Assembly (NCBI RefSeq): GCF_013033515.1
Contig: NZ_WQEG01000003.1
Span: 124,001 to 188,000 of the forward strand
DNA length: 64,000 bases
Origin: Ruegeria sp. HKCCA6707
GTDB taxonomy: Bacteria > Pseudomonadota > Alphaproteobacteria > Rhodobacterales > Rhodobacteraceae
Reading direction: 5' to 3'
The notes under the pieces are model-generated. The model saw nothing but the letters and a program-made list of their open reading frames with translations. It made no database searches and had not been told where the DNA came from. A program made the translations under genes and the position numbers. Below, in pieces: positions 62,311 to 64,000 of this stretch. Position 1 is the stretch's first letter; each line of letters opens with the position of its first letter.

Positions 62311-63423
62311 TCACGCTAGCCGAGTGCTGCTTACGACACCTCCACCCACCAACGCGCTCACCCCCGTCGTTCCGGGGCATGAGGTTGGCAAGCCCCGCGC
62401 CACTCGGACCGCGAGATAGGCGAAGGCTTGGGCTTCGAGCATGTCTCCGTTCAGGCCCACGGTTTCGACCGGCTCAACCGGGCAGTCCAGTGAGACGCGC
62501 AGCATTTCCATCAGCACCGGGTTGTGACGTCCGCCGCCGGTGACCAACACGCGGGTTGGGGGTTTGGGGCAATGGGCCATGCCTTGTGCCACGCCCGCCG
62601 CACACATCGCGGTCAGTGTGGCGACCGCATCTGCATCGGGCAGTTCGCTCACCAACCCGACCATGCGGGCAAAGTCGTTTCGGTCCAGTGATTTGGGTGG
62701 CATGCGGGCAAAGAAGGGCTCGGCCAGAAACCGTTCGAGCGCACCAGTTTCCACCGCCCCACCTCGCGCGATTTTGCCGTCGCGATCCATGGGTTGCCCC
62801 AATCGGGCCTGCACCAGATCATCAATGGGCGCGTTTGCGGGGCCGGTATCAAAGGCCAGAAGCGCACCGAGGGCTTCGGGGCCGTCAAAGCTGGGGTCGA
62901 TAAAGGTCAGGTTTCCAACGCCGCCCAGATTGAGGAAACACAAAGGCCGGGTCGCGCCGATCCACTTGGCACAGGCAAAGTGAAAGAACGGCGCCAGCGG
63001 TGCGCCCTCGCCCCCCATCGCCACGTCGTCGCTGCGGAAATCCCAGACAATCGGCACACCCAGCGCCTGGGCCAGTCCGTCACCATCCCCCACCTGCAAC
63101 GTCCCACGCCCGCGCGGCTCATGCGCCAGGGTCTGACCGTGAAAGCCGATCAGATCGATCTGATCGAACTCGGACAAGGCCTCGGCATGGGCAAAGGTCA
63201 CCAACTCGGCGGCGGCGTCCACATCGGGCCCGTGCCATTGACCCAGAGCTGTACGCAATACGACGCGTTCGGCGTCGGAATAGGGCCGGTAGCCGGTGTC
63301 GCCAAAACCATGGATCTGGTGTCCATCGGTTTGCAGGACAGCCGCATCCACACCGTCCAAAGATGTTCCCGACATCGCCCCCAAGGCCGCGACGACACCT
63401 GTTTTGCTGATGACCCGGCTCAC
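62311..63423 (-). CDS. anmK: Anhydro-N-acetylmuramic acid kinase
   Basis: Recycles cell-wall anhMurNAc to MurNAc-6-phosphate. 370 residues. [17 protein letters not shown] is the ATP-binding signature, with [55 protein letters not shown] and [18 protein letters not shown] also present. In Rhodobacterales it is commonly divergent from tyrS, whose remnant is seen at 63601. Confidence 0.97.
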   Translation of the reverse strand: MSRVISKTGVVAALGAMSGTSLDGVDAAVLQTDGHQIHGFGDTGYRPYSDAERVVLRTALGQWHGPDVDAAAELVTFAHAEALSEFDQIDLIGFHGQTLAHEPRGRGTLQVGDGDGLAQALGVPIVWDFRSDDVAMGGEGAPLAPFFHFACAKWIGATRPLCFLNLGGVGNLTFIDPSFDGPEALGALLAFDTGPANAPIDDLVQARLGQPMDRDGKIARGGAVETGALERFLAEPFFARMPPKSLDRNDFARMVGLVSELPDADAVATLTAMCAAGVAQGMAHCPKPPTRVLVTGGGRHNPVLMEMLRVSLDCPVEPVETVGLNGDMLEAQAFAYLAVRVARGLPTSCPGTTGVSALVGGGVVSSTRLA

Positions 63424-63600
63424 GCTGCCCTCGCTCTTGCTGCCCCGTTATCCGGGTGTCTTGCACAATGTTTCGCGTCAAGCGACATCTAAGGCAAGCA
63501 ACATCGCATGCGCGCCGTGTTTTTCTTGCCGAAACTGCCTTTTCCTTGCACCGTCCGCCCCCTATACAGTGCCGCGCAACACATACCCAAAGGGCACGAC

Positions 63601-63641
63601 ATGACCTACCACCCCAAATCGGATTTCATCGCCACGATGAT
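63601..63641 (+). pseudogene. tyrS: tyrS 5' fragment, cut after about 13 codons
   Basis: AAAGGG and ATG 63601 give MTYHPKSDFIATM, the conserved N-terminus of Rhodobacterales tyrosyl-tRNA synthetase. From codon 14 on the sequence is unrelated (IHLARCVASLAGVMSCPW) and stops at 63765, so a 54-codon chimera results. The position divergent from anmK is the normal tyrS place. The rest of the gene is not in the window. Insertion of the integrase-bearing element that follows is the likely cause. Confidence 0.8.
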
Positions 63642-63728
63642 CCATTTGGCACGGTGTGTCGCTTCACTCGCTGGAGTCATGTCGTGCCCTTGGTCCTTTC
63701 AGCGCATTGAAAAAAGGGCCAAATCTGC

Positions 63729-64000
63729 ATGGACGACTCAAAAAACCGCAAGCTTGAGCGCATAACTGAAAAAACGCTTCGCAATCTACCTTCGCCTCAG
63801 AATGGCGAGCTAACTTACACCATAGCTTACACCAGAGGTTTGACGATCCGGGTTCGAAGCACCGGATCAAAGGTGTTCTATGCGAGGCTATAGAACCCAC
63901 ACGCGAAGAAAACTGTTAGGCGCAAATTGGGAGAATGGCCAGGCATGTCATGCTCTCTCGCGATCAAAGCGCTCGACAAGCTGAAACGTGAGCAAGAGGA
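63729..64000 (+). pseudogene. Tyrosine recombinase (DUF4102-type integrase), 5' part with in-frame amber stop; runs off the window
   Basis: ATG 63729 opens LERITEKTLRNLPSPQNGEL, then GLTIRVRSTGSKVFYARL, which fits the N-terminal DUF4102 arm-binding domain of P4-type integrases. At 63891 a TAG interrupts, and the same frame continues NPHAKKTVRRKLGEWPGMSC and LAIKALDKLKREQE, exactly the expected order (RRKLGEWPGMS is a family hallmark). The gene is therefore nonsense-mutated in its N-terminal domain unless TAG is read through. The catalytic domain lies beyond base 64000. Confidence 0.78.

Noticed and set aside
63846-63867. GGTTCGAA within ATCCGG...CCGGAT resembles a tRNA T-arm
   Set aside because: No acceptor, D or anticodon arms fit around it, and the bases are in the coding frame of the integrase (RGLTIRVRSTGSK).

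Overview
The window is about 61% GC, densely coded and entirely chromosomal in character. Gene content and order point to an alphaproteobacterium of the Rhodobacterales, most likely a marine Roseobacter-group member. The markers are tatABC beside surE-pcm-nlpD, the lptG-lptD-surA-pdxA-rsmA run, prmC-prfA with a DUF4167 gene, anmK divergent from tyrS, and a dispersed GCCTCCGGCGGG-type intergenic repeat that I recall from this family. No rRNA, tRNA, CRISPR array or complete insertion sequence was seen.

Layout. 0-6.3 kb: the 3' part of purF, an SDR, a DUF815 ATPase, tatABC (minus strand) and an ABM-domain gene with a YafY/WYL regulator behind a perfect 12-bp inverted repeat. 6.3-13.8 kb (mostly minus): nlpD-pcm-surE, an orphan FbpC-like ATPase, an ArsM arsenite methyltransferase, an AlkD-like HEAT protein, an atypical SDR and an NTF2-like protein with an SOS-box-like site over its promoter. 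13.9-21.2 kb: prfC (apparently leaderless mRNA), a glycosyltransferase, a DEAD-box helicase, then a DMT transporter/desaturase/DUF2061 operon divergent from an XRE regulator. 21.2-25.6 kb: a carnitine catabolism locus (SDR, carnitine dehydrogenase-thioesterase fusion, 3-keto acid cleavage enzyme, divergent CdhR-like GlxA/AraC regulator). 25.6-27.1 kb: a lower-GC islet with an outer-membrane beta-barrel gene. 27.1-36.8 kb: aldo/keto reductase, holC, pepA, and divergently lptG-lptD-surA-pdxA-rsmA with lptF absent. 36.8-45.8 kb: DUF4167, prmC-prfA, two ureohydrolases with an M20 amidohydrolase, mazG, a nucleoside hydrolase and a GNAT enzyme. 45.8-54.9 kb: a previously hidden 55-aa lipoprotein, enolase, DMT transporter, Fur-family regulator, EEP phosphatase, a cyclase-FHA fusion, selO and others. 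55-60.5 kb: a four-gene translationally coupled hydantoinase/oxoprolinase operon. 60.9-64 kb: a second desaturase, an A-rich stand-alone DUF4157 mini-metallopeptidase gene, anmK, and a tyrS gene cut after about 13 codons where a tyrosine-recombinase element begins.

Working together: the LptG/LptD/SurA run builds the LPS export machinery. TatABC exports folded proteins. NlpD, AnmK and possibly the small lipoproteins serve the cell envelope. The carnitine, ureohydrolase and hydantoinase operons form a nitrogen/carbon scavenging repertoire typical of marine heterotrophs. The most unusual points are the tyrS/integrase junction, the isolated DUF4157 gene, the missing lptF, and the SOS-like site at the NTF2-family gene.

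All family calls come from reading the translated sequence. No database search was run.
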